Virus record (IMG/VR): IMGVR_UViG_3300025168_000187
Coordinates: 1 to 41,679 of that record
DNA: 41,679 bases
Reading direction: 5' to 3' (one strand)
Origin: a virus
Position numbers and translations under genes: made by a program. Of the stretch, positions 25,121 through 34,200 are shown piece after piece. Every line of letters begins with the position of its first letter. Within the stretch, counting starts at the first letter, position 1. The notes below the pieces were generated by a model. The model worked only from the letters and a program-made list of their open reading frames with translations. It was not told the origin of the DNA and did no database searches.

Positions 25121-26827
25121 CTATTCGTCTTCGTCTTCTGGTTCTACTTTGCTTGGGTCTAAAAACGCACTCTTTGCAACGCCACCAGCCGTTTTGGCCT
25201 GAACGGGCGTCGGTCGTGAAGCAATCAAGCCCCTCACGCCTTGCAGGGCTCGCTCTTCTTCTTGGACGGCCTCTGAGGCTTTGGCCTGCAGGTAAGGAGT
25301 GTTCGGTGTCTCCGTGCTGCCTGCTGTGGCTTCTCGCTCGCGACGTTGCTTGTATACATTCTTAAGATAGACGGGAAGCTCACGCTTTGTCAGCCCGGTG
25401 TTATCCATCAGCCTTCGCATAGACTTATCGTTCGTAAGCAAGTCGTATCGACCAGTGCTGTTAATGTAATCCATTGCTTTCTCTTGGTCGCTCTGCACCA
25501 AGGCGTCTTGAGCTTTAGCCTGTTCAGCGGTCATCCCGGTAACCATGTCGAACGCTTCCTCGACGGAGCTTGCGTTTGGCGCGGACTGCCTCGCGATGGT
25601 CAGCATCATCTCTTCCATGCCGGGGAACGATTCAAGGTCTGTCAGGGCCTGCTTGGCTTCGCGAAGCGCGAGATTGTAGTCCCCAGATTTTAGGATAGTC
25701 ATCTGCTCTGGCGTGAACCCTTCAAGACTCTTCGGGAAGTTTGGGTCGGCAGCACGCATATCGTAGTTTGTTTTGTAATACTTGCCTGAATCCATCTCTT
25801 CGGAAAGAGCGTTTTCCACATGAGCAGGCATCGTGCCCCGCATTCCCGCTCTCTGTACCATTAGTTCATCTCTAAGCATGTCGAGCCCTTCTAGGGTTTT
25901 CATGCTTTGGAAAGATTTATTTAGAGCAGTTATAGATACTTTTCCATCTGCTACTTTGGATAGGAATGTCGCGGCGATTTTCTTGGCGTTTTCACGCTCA
26001 CTCTTGCCGGTGTTTCCAGACTTCATGTAGTCGAGCATCTTGTTCGCAAGCTTGACCCGCTCTTGAGCAGCGGCGATAGCGGGGTCGTCAGAGGCCCCGA
26101 GTGCGCTACCCGCTTTTGCTGAGACGTCAGACAGAAACTCTTGGACTAGCGCGCCACGTTCTTTTTGTGCGGCAAGAGGGTCTTTTGCTAGGTCTTCATC
26201 GGACGCCTTGCGAGTGGCAGCGTCTTGGGCAAGCCGTCGCTCCTTCTTGGTTGCGCCCGGTTCTTTACCGCGAAACCTGCTGGCCGAACGAGCAAGGAGG
26301 TCAGAGGTTACTTCTCCTACACGAGAAAGGCGCGCACGCCCAATACTACGCTTAATCGACTTGTCGTAGTAAACGTCGGTAAGCTGCTTAAGCTGCTCGG
26401 GTGTCATTGAGCCGCGAGCACTCTGGATGGTTGCCCTAAGCTTCGTAGGGCTCATGCGCTGAACTCGACGCATTGTATCCGCGTCAAGACCGACAGTAGG
26501 GGCGATGTCCATGCCCTCGGCTGAAACCACAGGCTGGAGATTATCTAAAAAATCCGTGGAGGTTACAGGTGCGGCTGCAGTTTGAGCCGCGAGGTCGGTG
26601 CGCGGAGCGGCCATCTCAAAATCATCGCCTTCGTCAGCAGTAAACTGATTAGGGTCAATCTCTCGCGGAAGTCCCGAAGCCGTGGTTGCCGTGGTTGCCG
26701 TGGCTGTCGGGGGTCTCATGCCTTGAAGGCGGCTCCTTACGGCAGCAACAACTGCGGGGTCCGCTGCCTGCAGATCTGTAAGCGCCTTAACTATTGCTAA
26801 TGCTTCTTCTTCGGTGGGCTGTGCCAT
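25121..26827 (-). CDS. Helical virion-type protein, possible internal/ejection protein
   Basis: A 568-residue, mostly helical protein with Ala/Lys/Glu-rich segments (AAQERVKLANKMLDYMKSG, KKIAATFLSKVADGKVSI) and an acidic C-terminus (KVEPEDEDE). A triple nine-base repeat at 26680-26706 encodes the Thr/Ala tract TATATTATT near the N-terminus. It sits between the portal and another helical protein, a location used for core or ejection proteins in several podoviruses. No enzyme motif is visible, and the function is inferred from composition and place only. Confidence 0.7.
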   Translation of the reverse strand: MAQPTEEEALAIVKALTDLQAADPAVVAAVRSRLQGMRPPTATATTATTASGLPREIDPNQFTADEGDDFEMAAPRTDLAAQTAAAPVTSTDFLDNLQPVVSAEGMDIAPTVGLDADTMRRVQRMSPTKLRATIQSARGSMTPEQLKQLTDVYYDKSIKRSIGRARLSRVGEVTSDLLARSASRFRGKEPGATKKERRLAQDAATRKASDEDLAKDPLAAQKERGALVQEFLSDVSAKAGSALGASDDPAIAAAQERVKLANKMLDYMKSGNTGKSERENAKKIAATFLSKVADGKVSITALNKSFQSMKTLEGLDMLRDELMVQRAGMRGTMPAHVENALSEEMDSGKYYKTNYDMRAADPNFPKSLEGFTPEQMTILKSGDYNLALREAKQALTDLESFPGMEEMMLTIARQSAPNASSVEEAFDMVTGMTAEQAKAQDALVQSDQEKAMDYINSTGRYDLLTNDKSMRRLMDNTGLTKRELPVYLKNVYKQRREREATAGSTETPNTPYLQAKASEAVQEEERALQGVRGLIASRPTPVQAKTAGGVAKSAFLDPSKVEPEDEDE

Positions 26828-27405
26828 TAGATTCGGCCCTCCCCGACTTCTTGTAGAATGCCGGGGATTACTTGGGTAACCATCTGCATTTCAACTTCAT
26901 CCCTAATCGGCGTTGGAACTTGCGCACCAATAAAGGCCGCGACTCTGCGCTGACCTTCTCCACTAATCTTGTCCCGGATTTGCGCTGCGAGCGCCCCGAG
27001 TTGTTGAGCCTCGACTTCAGACGCTCGTTCGTCAGCCTCACCAAACGCCTGTATCGCCGTATCGGGAGACACTGCCCCGGTCATCTGGAGCCGATTTAGT
27101 TCAGACCTCAGCCCCGCCTGTGTTGTGCTCCTCACGCCCTGCATTGCCCGCTGCATTGATTCGCGGGCGCGATCGCCGTATCCAGACGCTCGAAACGGGT
27201 CGTCTTTAAACTCACGAAGCTGCTTTGCCGCCATTGCCTTGGCAATCTTGTCAGGGTCTTGCGTGCCGTACTCTGCCTGAAGCCGCTTCTGCTCGGCTTG
27301 GTACATCTTGCCCTGCTCGTCCTTTCTGTCAGCAGCACCGAGCAGTCTGGCAGGACGGCTTTCGTAGCCCATGTCAAGATATTTTTGTTTCTCTTCACTT
27401 GCCAT
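26827..27405 (-). CDS. Helical virion-type protein, possible internal/ejection protein
   Basis: A 192-residue, Gln/Ala-rich helical protein. MQGVRSTTQAGLRSELNRLQM followed by AVSPDTAIQAFGEADERASEVEAQQLGALAAQIRD has the look of small internal virion proteins ('...q.gl...l...aa.G......a...a...a....'). It is joined by TAATG overlap to the 568-residue protein, so the two are made together and may form one assembly. No function is established. Confidence 0.7.
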   Translation of the reverse strand: MASEEKQKYLDMGYESRPARLLGAADRKDEQGKMYQAEQKRLQAEYGTQDPDKIAKAMAAKQLREFKDDPFRASGYGDRARESMQRAMQGVRSTTQAGLRSELNRLQMTGAVSPDTAIQAFGEADERASEVEAQQLGALAAQIRDKISGEGQRRVAAFIGAQVPTPIRDEVEMQMVTQVIPGILQEVGEGRI

Positions 27406-27412
27406 AGTTGCC

Positions 27413-28177
27413 TCAGTCGTCTTTAGCTTTGAAGAACATAACCTTCATCGAGCGTGCCCGGATTCTGGTCTGCTTAACGTCTTTTGATTGAATAACCCGT
27501 AAAGATGCGGAGTGAAATCCTTTCGCCAGCGGAACCTTGCCGGGGAGAGGAAGCCATTGGTGACCAGACCAGTACCTGCTCTTGTACCTGTCTCGAAGGT
27601 ACGGGTCGCGGTGAAACTTAGTATCGTCTCCTACGGGGTCTGTGGCAAACATTGTCCGACGCACTCGGCGGACGTTGCAAAAATCATCCTTTGTGTCGGA
27701 TTCACCTTCGCGCTCACCGTCAATAAAAAGCCGGATGTGACTTTCTTTGTCATCATCGTTAGAATCATTGGTCCAAAGAACCTGCCACGTCAAAAGAACA
27801 TAGGCTTTGAAGGGCAAGTAGAACTGAATCGAGGCTCCGGGGATAGCCACATATGCGTTCTTTTTTGACGACTCAAGCAAAGTCCTGCCTTGGTATATAC
27901 CACTGACAGCCTGCGCTTCGGAGGCACCTTGATGTGCAAAGTAGTCTAAGTTTGCCGTGCCTGCGACCATCTTACCCCCTGACACAGAGTGCGCCTGAAG
28001 GTAAGGGTATGTAACTGACCTGTCTGACAGCCCGTCTTTTAAGTTGTCGAAATCGAGGTACCCGTTGATTATGGACAACGCATTGGGCGGAGAGAATGTA
28101 GAGTGAAAGTTCTCTAGGATGCCCTCTCCGCTAGGTATGTTGCCGTCTACAAAATCAATAAACGTGACTAGAGGCAT
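27413..28177 (-). CDS. Fibre-like structural protein
   Basis: A 254-residue, beta-rich protein (MPLVTFIDFVDGNIPSGEGILENFH...). The C-terminal region has AYVLLTWQVLWTND, SHIRLFIDGE and PLAKGFHSASLRVIQSK then RARSMKVMFFKA. This strand order resembles small beta-sandwich domains of phage fibres and is similar to the C-terminus encoded at 13553-14299. It is located directly after TerL and a 63-residue protein. A head-fibre or collar role is inferred. Confidence 0.65.
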   Translation of the reverse strand: MPLVTFIDFVDGNIPSGEGILENFHSTFSPPNALSIINGYLDFDNLKDGLSDRSVTYPYLQAHSVSGGKMVAGTANLDYFAHQGASEAQAVSGIYQGRTLLESSKKNAYVAIPGASIQFYLPFKAYVLLTWQVLWTNDSNDDDKESHIRLFIDGEREGESDTKDDFCNVRRVRRTMFATDPVGDDTKFHRDPYLRDRYKSRYWSGHQWLPLPGKVPLAKGFHSASLRVIQSKDVKQTRIRARSMKVMFFKAKDD

Positions 28178-28368
28178 TAGTACCTACCTTCTTGTTTTTT
28201 ATACTCGGCCAAGTCGGGGTTGGCAATCTCTTCGCCTATATCCTCTTGCCTAATATCCCTCAGCGTAGAAAGCGATTGCTCCATCTGTCGCTTTTTCATG
28301 TCGCGGACTAACTCGCGCACTCTGCCTACAGGCATTGAGCTTTCGGCCTGAGATAAAGATTCCGGCAT
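28177..28368 (-). CDS. 63-residue charged helical protein
   Basis: Flanked on both sides by TAATG overlaps, with the TerL stop and with the next start. It is a charged helical protein (GRVRELVRDMKKRQMEQSLSTLRD) of unknown function. The strict coupling argues that it is a true gene. It could be a head-completion or packaging accessory protein, by position only. Confidence 0.65.
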   Translation of the reverse strand: MPESLSQAESSMPVGRVRELVRDMKKRQMEQSLSTLRDIRQEDIGEEIANPDLAEYKKQEGRY

Positions 28369-30068
28369 TACTTTCTCCGCTTATAACGGCTTCGTCGCCA
28401 TGTGGTTCTTTTAGAACCTTCGGCGCTTTTCTTTCTAAAAGACTGAACCTCATCGTAACTCATGTCTTTAAAAAGCAGTACGTTTTCAAGTCCGTCTGGA
28501 GCACCCTTCCTGTACCGACGCGGGCAAAACCGGGCAGCAACACATGCTATCTGAAGCGCGGAAATCTTATCCCAGTGGTGACGGTCACGGCGCTTCCCGG
28601 TTTTACCTGAATGCAACATCTCTGAGAGCGCGCTGCGCTCGGTGCGTTTGTCTTCGCGGTACGAACCTAGCTGACCGACCGTGTCCTCGTCTTTTAAAAT
28701 CAACTCGTCACGCAGGGCGTCTTGCAGATACGAAAGCATCATGGTCACAGATTTAGCAGTAGCAGCGATTCCGGGCTTATAGGGTTTTTCGTAGTAGAGA
28801 TTTGAGTAGCCAAGCTCCTCAAGTAGAGCCAAAGTAGCAACACCAACCCCGTTACTCTCCACAGCCACAAGCGCATTGTTGTACTTCTTGCCAACCTCAT
28901 TGATTTTCTTTGCGAATACCACGGGGTCAGTGACGCCTCCGTAAGTTGCGACTTGGGTCCATTCTCCATCGTACACCTTTAGCACTTGGAATGCGGCATG
29001 GTCACGAGCAGCATAACCCGCAGGGTCAACGCCGATAGCATAAACCGCTCCCGGCTCCGGCTTCTCATACTCCATGTACGGGCCTGCCCACGGAACCAGT
29101 AAAGCATCTTGATGGCGTTTAAGTAGCGTGCTGTGAAAGACCGAACCAATGGACGCAATCCAGCAACTAATGTCGTCAAAAGGATAATACACCCTAAACA
29201 AATCAGGGTTCCGTCGGATTTCAGCATCAGTATCAATCATAAGGCGGCGAAACTGCAGGCTCTCTTTTGTCAGCCCAAGATGCCCGTATTTTTCAAGCAG
29301 CCCTATTTCTTCAAGCGTTAACCTCTGTCCTTTCGGCCACGGTCTTCGGTTTAGCACGCCGTCCCAGAACGGAAAGAACGCATAAGCCCATCGGCCTCTG
29401 CCCTGCTTGGCGTCACGGCAATGGTCCCGCCACCACTCAGCCGAAGGCTCGCTCATAGGCGATGGCGTCGATTCAAGAAGGACTTGGGAGTGGTCGCGGT
29501 TAATCATCGACGGATAAATCATCGAGAACTGGTGGCCCGCATTACGCCAATACGGAAGCTCTGACCCGTGGAAGCTATCAGGCGACTGACCGATACCGAC
29601 CGCGCCCGACTCGCCAGACAAGACACGCATCTTGCCGCCATGCTGGAACGTCAACTGCCTCACTTCTCGATTCGGAACCGTCTGGGCGCGCACGAGTTCT
29701 GGCCATCGGCTGTGCGTCAAGTGGATGCGACGGTGAAGATACTCAGCGCGGTCTTTGTTATCCGCAATACAGACGTGGTCGTGACCCGATGTGTAAGCAG
29801 CCCTCACATAGCCGCAGAGTTCCGCTGTGAGGCTCTTGCCTGCCTGCCGATACCCAAGGAGGGTAAGCCACTTGGTCTGCCCTAGAGACGTCTTAGGAGG
29901 CTCAGAGTAATACGAAACTACAGTCTCTTGCAGGCGGTCAGTAATCGCGAACGGACTGAAGGTATTCTCCTGCCCGGTTTTTTGGTCAATGATTTTCGCG
30001 TAGGCCCGGAGGCTGATGGCGGGGTCGCGTAGTGCTTCCAGCGCCTCTCCCTCAAATGGAATAGCCAT
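28368..30068 (-). CDS. terL: Terminase large subunit (packaging ATPase and nuclease)
   Basis: A 566-residue protein. Walker A-like GYRQAGKS lies at ~72-79, and a Walker B-type strand ends SFHGSELPYW. The RNase H-like nuclease domain shows its acidic residues in YAIGVDPAGYAARDHAAFQVL (~345), ALVAVESNGVG and the C-terminal HHWDKISALQIAC. TerL moves DNA through the portal and cuts the concatemer. I chose ATG 30068, in TAATG overlap with the upstream stop, rather than GTG 30074. The basic C-terminal tail (WRRSRYKRRK) is typical. Strong assignment. Confidence 0.9.
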   Translation of the reverse strand: MAIPFEGEALEALRDPAISLRAYAKIIDQKTGQENTFSPFAITDRLQETVVSYYSEPPKTSLGQTKWLTLLGYRQAGKSLTAELCGYVRAAYTSGHDHVCIADNKDRAEYLHRRIHLTHSRWPELVRAQTVPNREVRQLTFQHGGKMRVLSGESGAVGIGQSPDSFHGSELPYWRNAGHQFSMIYPSMINRDHSQVLLESTPSPMSEPSAEWWRDHCRDAKQGRGRWAYAFFPFWDGVLNRRPWPKGQRLTLEEIGLLEKYGHLGLTKESLQFRRLMIDTDAEIRRNPDLFRVYYPFDDISCWIASIGSVFHSTLLKRHQDALLVPWAGPYMEYEKPEPGAVYAIGVDPAGYAARDHAAFQVLKVYDGEWTQVATYGGVTDPVVFAKKINEVGKKYNNALVAVESNGVGVATLALLEELGYSNLYYEKPYKPGIAATAKSVTMMLSYLQDALRDELILKDEDTVGQLGSYREDKRTERSALSEMLHSGKTGKRRDRHHWDKISALQIACVAARFCPRRYRKGAPDGLENVLLFKDMSYDEVQSFRKKSAEGSKRTTWRRSRYKRRK

Positions 30069-30385
30069 TACCACTTACTCTTATTGGCCCAGAAAGCCGC
30101 GCTCATTTTACCCTTAGCGATGTTCTTGCCGTGCCTTGCCTTAAAGCTAGCTCGTTTTTTCCGCATCTTATCGCCCTCGCCCTTCTTGGGTTTACCCGCT
30201 GTCTTCGCGCCTTGCTCGCCATAGCGAATCAACTTGATGCGATCGCCTTCTTTTGCCAAAACAATGTGGGACTTCTTAGGGTGCTTGGGCGTTCGCTTAG
30301 GTTTGTTGTAGCCAGAGAGCCCGTGCTTTTTAATAAGCATCGCGCCTCTTGCGGCATTGCGTCTTTTCTTAGCCGTGACCGCCAT
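30068..30385 (-). CDS. Small basic phage protein with conserved C-terminal block
   Basis: A 105-residue, Lys/Arg/Gly-rich protein. The block SHIVLAKEGDRIKLIRYGEQG followed by KRASFKARHGKN and MSAAFWANKSKW is a family I recognise as widespread in phages and phage-like contigs, possibly the one listed as DUF6321 (not verified). The function is unknown. It is coupled to TerL by TAATG and may act in packaging or as a nucleic-acid binder. Confidence 0.8.
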   Translation of the reverse strand: MAVTAKKRRNAARGAMLIKKHGLSGYNKPKRTPKHPKKSHIVLAKEGDRIKLIRYGEQGAKTAGKPKKGEGDKMRKKRASFKARHGKNIAKGKMSAAFWANKSKW

Positions 30386-30387
30386 GA

Positions 30388-30612
30388 CTACCTCTTCTTG
30401 CCTTTATGTAACCCGTGCTTGGCGTGCTGCTTACCGGCAGCTTTTGCCCTGCGCTTGACGGCGTTCGCCCTAGCCAGCTTTTTTGTCCCGCGCAGACTCT
30501 CGATTGTCTTTCGAGGTGCGTACACTTCACCAGTGTCTTTGCTTTTTTTACCGGAAGCCGTAGTCCAGTCTTGGTCTGTCCATCGCTTTAGGGACTTCTG
30601 GGTCTCTTTCAT
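30388..30612 (-). CDS. Small basic protein (W-x-x-x-D-W motif family)
   Basis: 74 residues from ATG 30612, which overlaps the previous TGA in ATGA and has GGAGGG upstream. A longer frame upstream lacks support. The motif LKRWTDQDWTTASGKKSKDTGEVYAP plus AVKRRAKAAGKQHAKHG resembles a widespread small family ('..W..edW.tksGk.s..tGerYlP..a...'; DUF5872-like, not verified). The function is unknown. It is part of the tight cluster upstream of TerL. Confidence 0.75.
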   Translation of the reverse strand: MKETQKSLKRWTDQDWTTASGKKSKDTGEVYAPRKTIESLRGTKKLARANAVKRRAKAAGKQHAKHGLHKGKKR

Positions 30613-30788
30613 TTGTACCCTCCGCCCTGTTTCTTGTAGGTTTTTGCCAACAGTTGCGCCTTGCGCGCAGACCACTGACCGGCGTCACCGCCTTTTGCAG
30701 AAGATTTAATCTTCTCAAACAGACGCTTCCTCATACCGGGCTTGGTGTAGTTCCCCGCTTCGTTGACTCGGCTCTTCTTTTCAGCCAT
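30609..30788 (-). CDS. 59-residue small basic protein (NEAGNYTKPGMRKRLF family)
   Basis: The gene is bounded by an 8-base overlap with the HNH-like gene and an ATGA overlap with the gene at 30388-30612. The sequence MAEKKSRVNEAGNYTKPGMR... GQWSARKAQLLAKTYKKQ belongs to a small family that I recognise as frequent in phage and environmental genomes ('kskvN.aGNYTKPgmRkrLf..ik....Gk.GqWsArKaqlla..Yk..GGGY'). Its function is not known. It is highly basic and small enough to be missed by length filters. Confidence 0.8.
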   Translation of the reverse strand: MAEKKSRVNEAGNYTKPGMRKRLFEKIKSSAKGGDAGQWSARKAQLLAKTYKKQGGGYK

Positions 30789-31002
30789 CGTACTTCTTCC
30801 GGTTGGTTTTCTTGCTTACGGCCCGGAGGTTTTTCTTTCCGTTGGAGCCGCCTTTGCTGAGAGGTTTCCTGTGGTCTACCTCACGGGGATCGCCTTTTTC
30901 TAGGTCTAGAGCCCGTCGCGCGATGTTCCGCATGCTGCGATTCTTGCGCTGCGTCGGATTGCTGTGGTACTCGGCGTACTCTTTGGCGTAATCTCTGGCC
31001 AC
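30781..31002 (-). CDS. Small HNH-like endonuclease
   Basis: 73 residues, starting at GTG 31002, which shares G with the preceding TAG (TAGTG). EVDHRKPLSKGGSNGKKNLRAVSKKTNRKK shows the H-N-H/K arrangement (DH..PLSKGG.N...NL.......N..K). The upstream part (RNIARRALDLEKG) lacks the usual CxxC zinc pair. HNH proteins next to terminases often assist genome end cleavage in other phages. That is a family precedent, and activity here is inferred. Confidence 0.7.
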   Translation of the reverse strand: MARDYAKEYAEYHSNPTQRKNRSMRNIARRALDLEKGDPREVDHRKPLSKGGSNGKKNLRAVSKKTNRKKYDG

Positions 31003-31196
31003 TACTTAAACGCCTTCTTCGCCGCTGCCGCAGGCAGTGCTTGAAGCTTCTTGTCTGCCCGACCGGGCAGGGAGTTTCGCTTTAAAAGAGCGGCTAGCTC
31101 TGGATCAGACTCGGCACGTTTTTGAAGTGCGGCCCTGTTTTCATCGAGCTTGAAAGTCATTGCGTCAAAAAACATTTGCATTACTTCATCGTCCAT
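31002..31196 (-). CDS. 64-residue helical protein
   Basis: A short protein (MDDEVMQMFFDAMTFKLDEN... ALPAAAAKKAFK) with a clear site AGGAGGA 5 bases before ATG 31196. That site overlaps the stop of the 1002-residue gene upstream. It is charged and helical with an Ala/Lys C-terminus and no known motif. Its place just before the HNH-like gene puts it in the packaging cluster. Confidence 0.65.
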   Translation of the reverse strand: MDDEVMQMFFDAMTFKLDENRAALQKRAESDPELAALLKRNSLPGRADKKLQALPAAAAKKAFK

Positions 31197-31205
31197 GCGG
31201 TCCTC

Positions 31206-34200
31206 CTAGATGTCAAAATCAAAGCCTCTTGACTTAAGAAATAGTTCTGCGCCTTCGTCAAAGGCTGTGCTCGCGGCAGGAACCCCAAGTTGACTAAACA
31301 ATCTCTGCTCATAAAACCAGAGGATGGCTTGAGCCTGCTGCTCGGTTGTGCCTAACTCTTCCGCAACACCTCGAATAAACTCTTTCATGTGCCCGCGCTC
31401 TGAGGCCGAGCGTGGTGCGTCGGAAAGAACGCGCTTCCCTTTCTTTGTTGTGAACATATCGCCGCGCAATCGGTTGTATGTTCTTGAGAGCCACATATCT
31501 GCCGTAACTTCATAAAGTCCGTTTAGGTTCATAAAGAAAGGCCCGACTTTAGGACCAAATGACGCAGCAGTCAACTCGTAATCATCAAGCTTTGCTCCGA
31601 TGGGCCTTGATACTTTTGTGCCCTTGCCTTTGATGGCTCTTTGTGTGAGGTCTGCTTCCATTCCTCGATAGCTTTCTGGGGTCAACAAGCGTCTTGCTGT
31701 GCCCTCTACGCCGTGATCGTCAATAAGGCTTTGAAGATAGACGATTTGGTCTCGAACTCCGGGTAGCCCGTACAGTTTTCCTTTGCCGGTTTTTGGATCG
31801 AGAGGAACGTCTGGCCTGTATCCGTGCATGCGGCCTAAGTTGTCAAAGTCTGGGTTTCTTGTGCCCGGTTTTCTCGGAAATAACTGCTCGTATAACTGAA
31901 GTGCGCGCTCAAAGTTTGGCGCAGCTTTGGTCTGCGGCGAAGTGATTGCGGCAAGCGCAGTCAAAATCACTCGTTGCTCTTCCATCTCCGCCAGTTCGGG
32001 AAACGCGACTGAGCCCAACTCAAACGCTCGGGTCATGACTTTGTCGTACCACTCTCGACCTGTTCTTTCCGCACTTTTCAGTTGGTACGCAGCTTCTCTG
32101 GCCCCCTCTTTAATCATAAAGCTCATGTCTTTAGGGTTTGTCGGGTCTAAAACACGGGCCTTTTCGCCCGTTAACTCCATCCTGCGGGCGTGGTCTGCAT
32201 CAAGAAACTCACCGATGTCCGCATTAAGAAGCTTGCGGTCTTTGTCTTGATCCTTTTTTTTGCCTTTTTTGTGCTTGACGACCTTACCATCTTTGTCTAG
32301 CACTTTAGGCCGAGGCAAAGTCCTTCCTTCACCCATAGCGATAAGGCCCACCCTCTCTGCGTTTTCGAGAATGTCTTCTTTAGGAGACGCCATAAGTTCC
32401 GGGTTGCCGGGTTGCCTTCCCTCTAAGATGCCGGGATATTCGTCAAGAACTCTGGGAGGCACCGGAATATCCATCGCCAAGGCCCGGTCAACGTAGTTGC
32501 GATGCATCTGTTGATGCCGAAGAATAGCTGCTTCAGAAAGCTCTTCGCCTTCAGTGATAAACTGAGAGATGTACTCATCAAAGGTAGAAGAATGCGGCGG
32601 CGTGTCAAAAACAGAAACAGACCTAGCAACTTTGTTCGATAAATCTTGCTGCATTTTTACAGCCGCACCGTAATCTTCAACTACGGGGATGCTGTCGCGT
32701 ATATCGTTGTAGTTGCCTTTTGTTGTACCCAGTAGCCCTTTGGGGTCTCGAACCATCAAAACAACTTCAGGGTCGTTTCCGGCAGCGTCTTGCATGACGT
32801 CAAAGTCCCAACCATCGGGGGCGTAATCCCTGTTAAATGGAACTCGTGCGACAGGAACAAAGTCGTCGTTTCGGTAAAGATTAGGCAGAACGCCGTTAAT
32901 ATCGTAGGCGTCTGTCGTGCGTGAGAGCCCTTTTGCTTCGCGGAGGATAGGGCCCATGTCAGCGGTACTGCCGGGAAGCTTGTACACGCTGACTAGGTCA
33001 CCTGCCGCTGTTACCGCAACGCCTGCTGAACCGTCATCCGACATGTAGAGCTTGTTGCTGACGTCTAGGTAGAAGGGTTCGCCTTTGTCGTCAACGGCGG
33101 CTCCGTATTTGTGCTCTCGCTGGGTTCTTTGGAGGTTGGCTTGGAACTCTTGTCGTCGAACTGCATCATCGCCAACTCCATAAACATTCTTTTGTACGCT
33201 TGTTTCTTTTCTTCCTCGGTCATCGTCTGTCCCCTTTTCTAAAGGTGCCTCATCGACACTCTCTTCAAGTAACTCATCAGCCTCGTCAACTGGGGCGTCA
33301 TCCCCGACCTTTGACAAGTCCTTGACATCTTCAACAGCCTCGTCTGTGCCTCGGACTGCTTTAGCCGCAGCATCTTCAGCCAACTCTTTCATCGTCTTTT
33401 CGGCGACTTTTTTGCCGACTTTACCGACAGCTTTGCCGCCCTTCCCTACAATCGGGATCCCGCTGGCCGCTGTAAGAATCATCTCGGCGGGGTTAGCTGC
33501 TTCCCCAGTTCGCCTTGCTTCGTCGGCCATATTTATGACGTCTCTTCGAGCGCCCGCCGCACCGACAACTGGGTTCACAATCTCCGCTACAAGCTCCGGG
33601 TTCTCCCGGAGGACTTCGCCCACCGCTTCCGGCACCGCACGCGCAACAACAGGCGCAGCCTTGATGCCTGACTCGAGCATCTCACCGCCAGTCGGAGTTC
33701 CAATAGCGGGGATTGAGGGGTCAGGAGCCGATGGTGTCGGAGCTATTTGCATGTCCGGGGGAAGGCTGACTTCTTTTTGCCTGCCTAGCTTGATTCCTAA
33801 ACGTCGAGCCAGCGCGGCCTGTCTAGCGGCTGCTTGCTCATCCATAAGGAGTCGTCGTTGGTCTTGCGAAAGCTCATCACGGGGAGCGTAGTTCCGCATA
33901 CCCTCGTCCGCCAGAGACTGCTCGTACTCTTGCTGGGCTTGACCCTCTGCGGTCTGGTCAAACTCTGCCTGCTCTTTCTCACGGTCAAACTCCGCCTGCA
34001 TGCGTCGGACGCGTGCGTCTTCACCAGTGTTTGCTTCCGGGATAATCTTAAGATTGTCAACCGCCCGAGCTACTTGAGTCAGGGCCGTATTGTCACCCTG
34101 TTTTGGCATTATCGCTGCTGATGAGCCCGCGAGATGTCCCGGGGGCTTCGCCTCAAGCTCCTCTGGAGATATGCCCAGTTCTGCGAGAATGGATGAGTAG

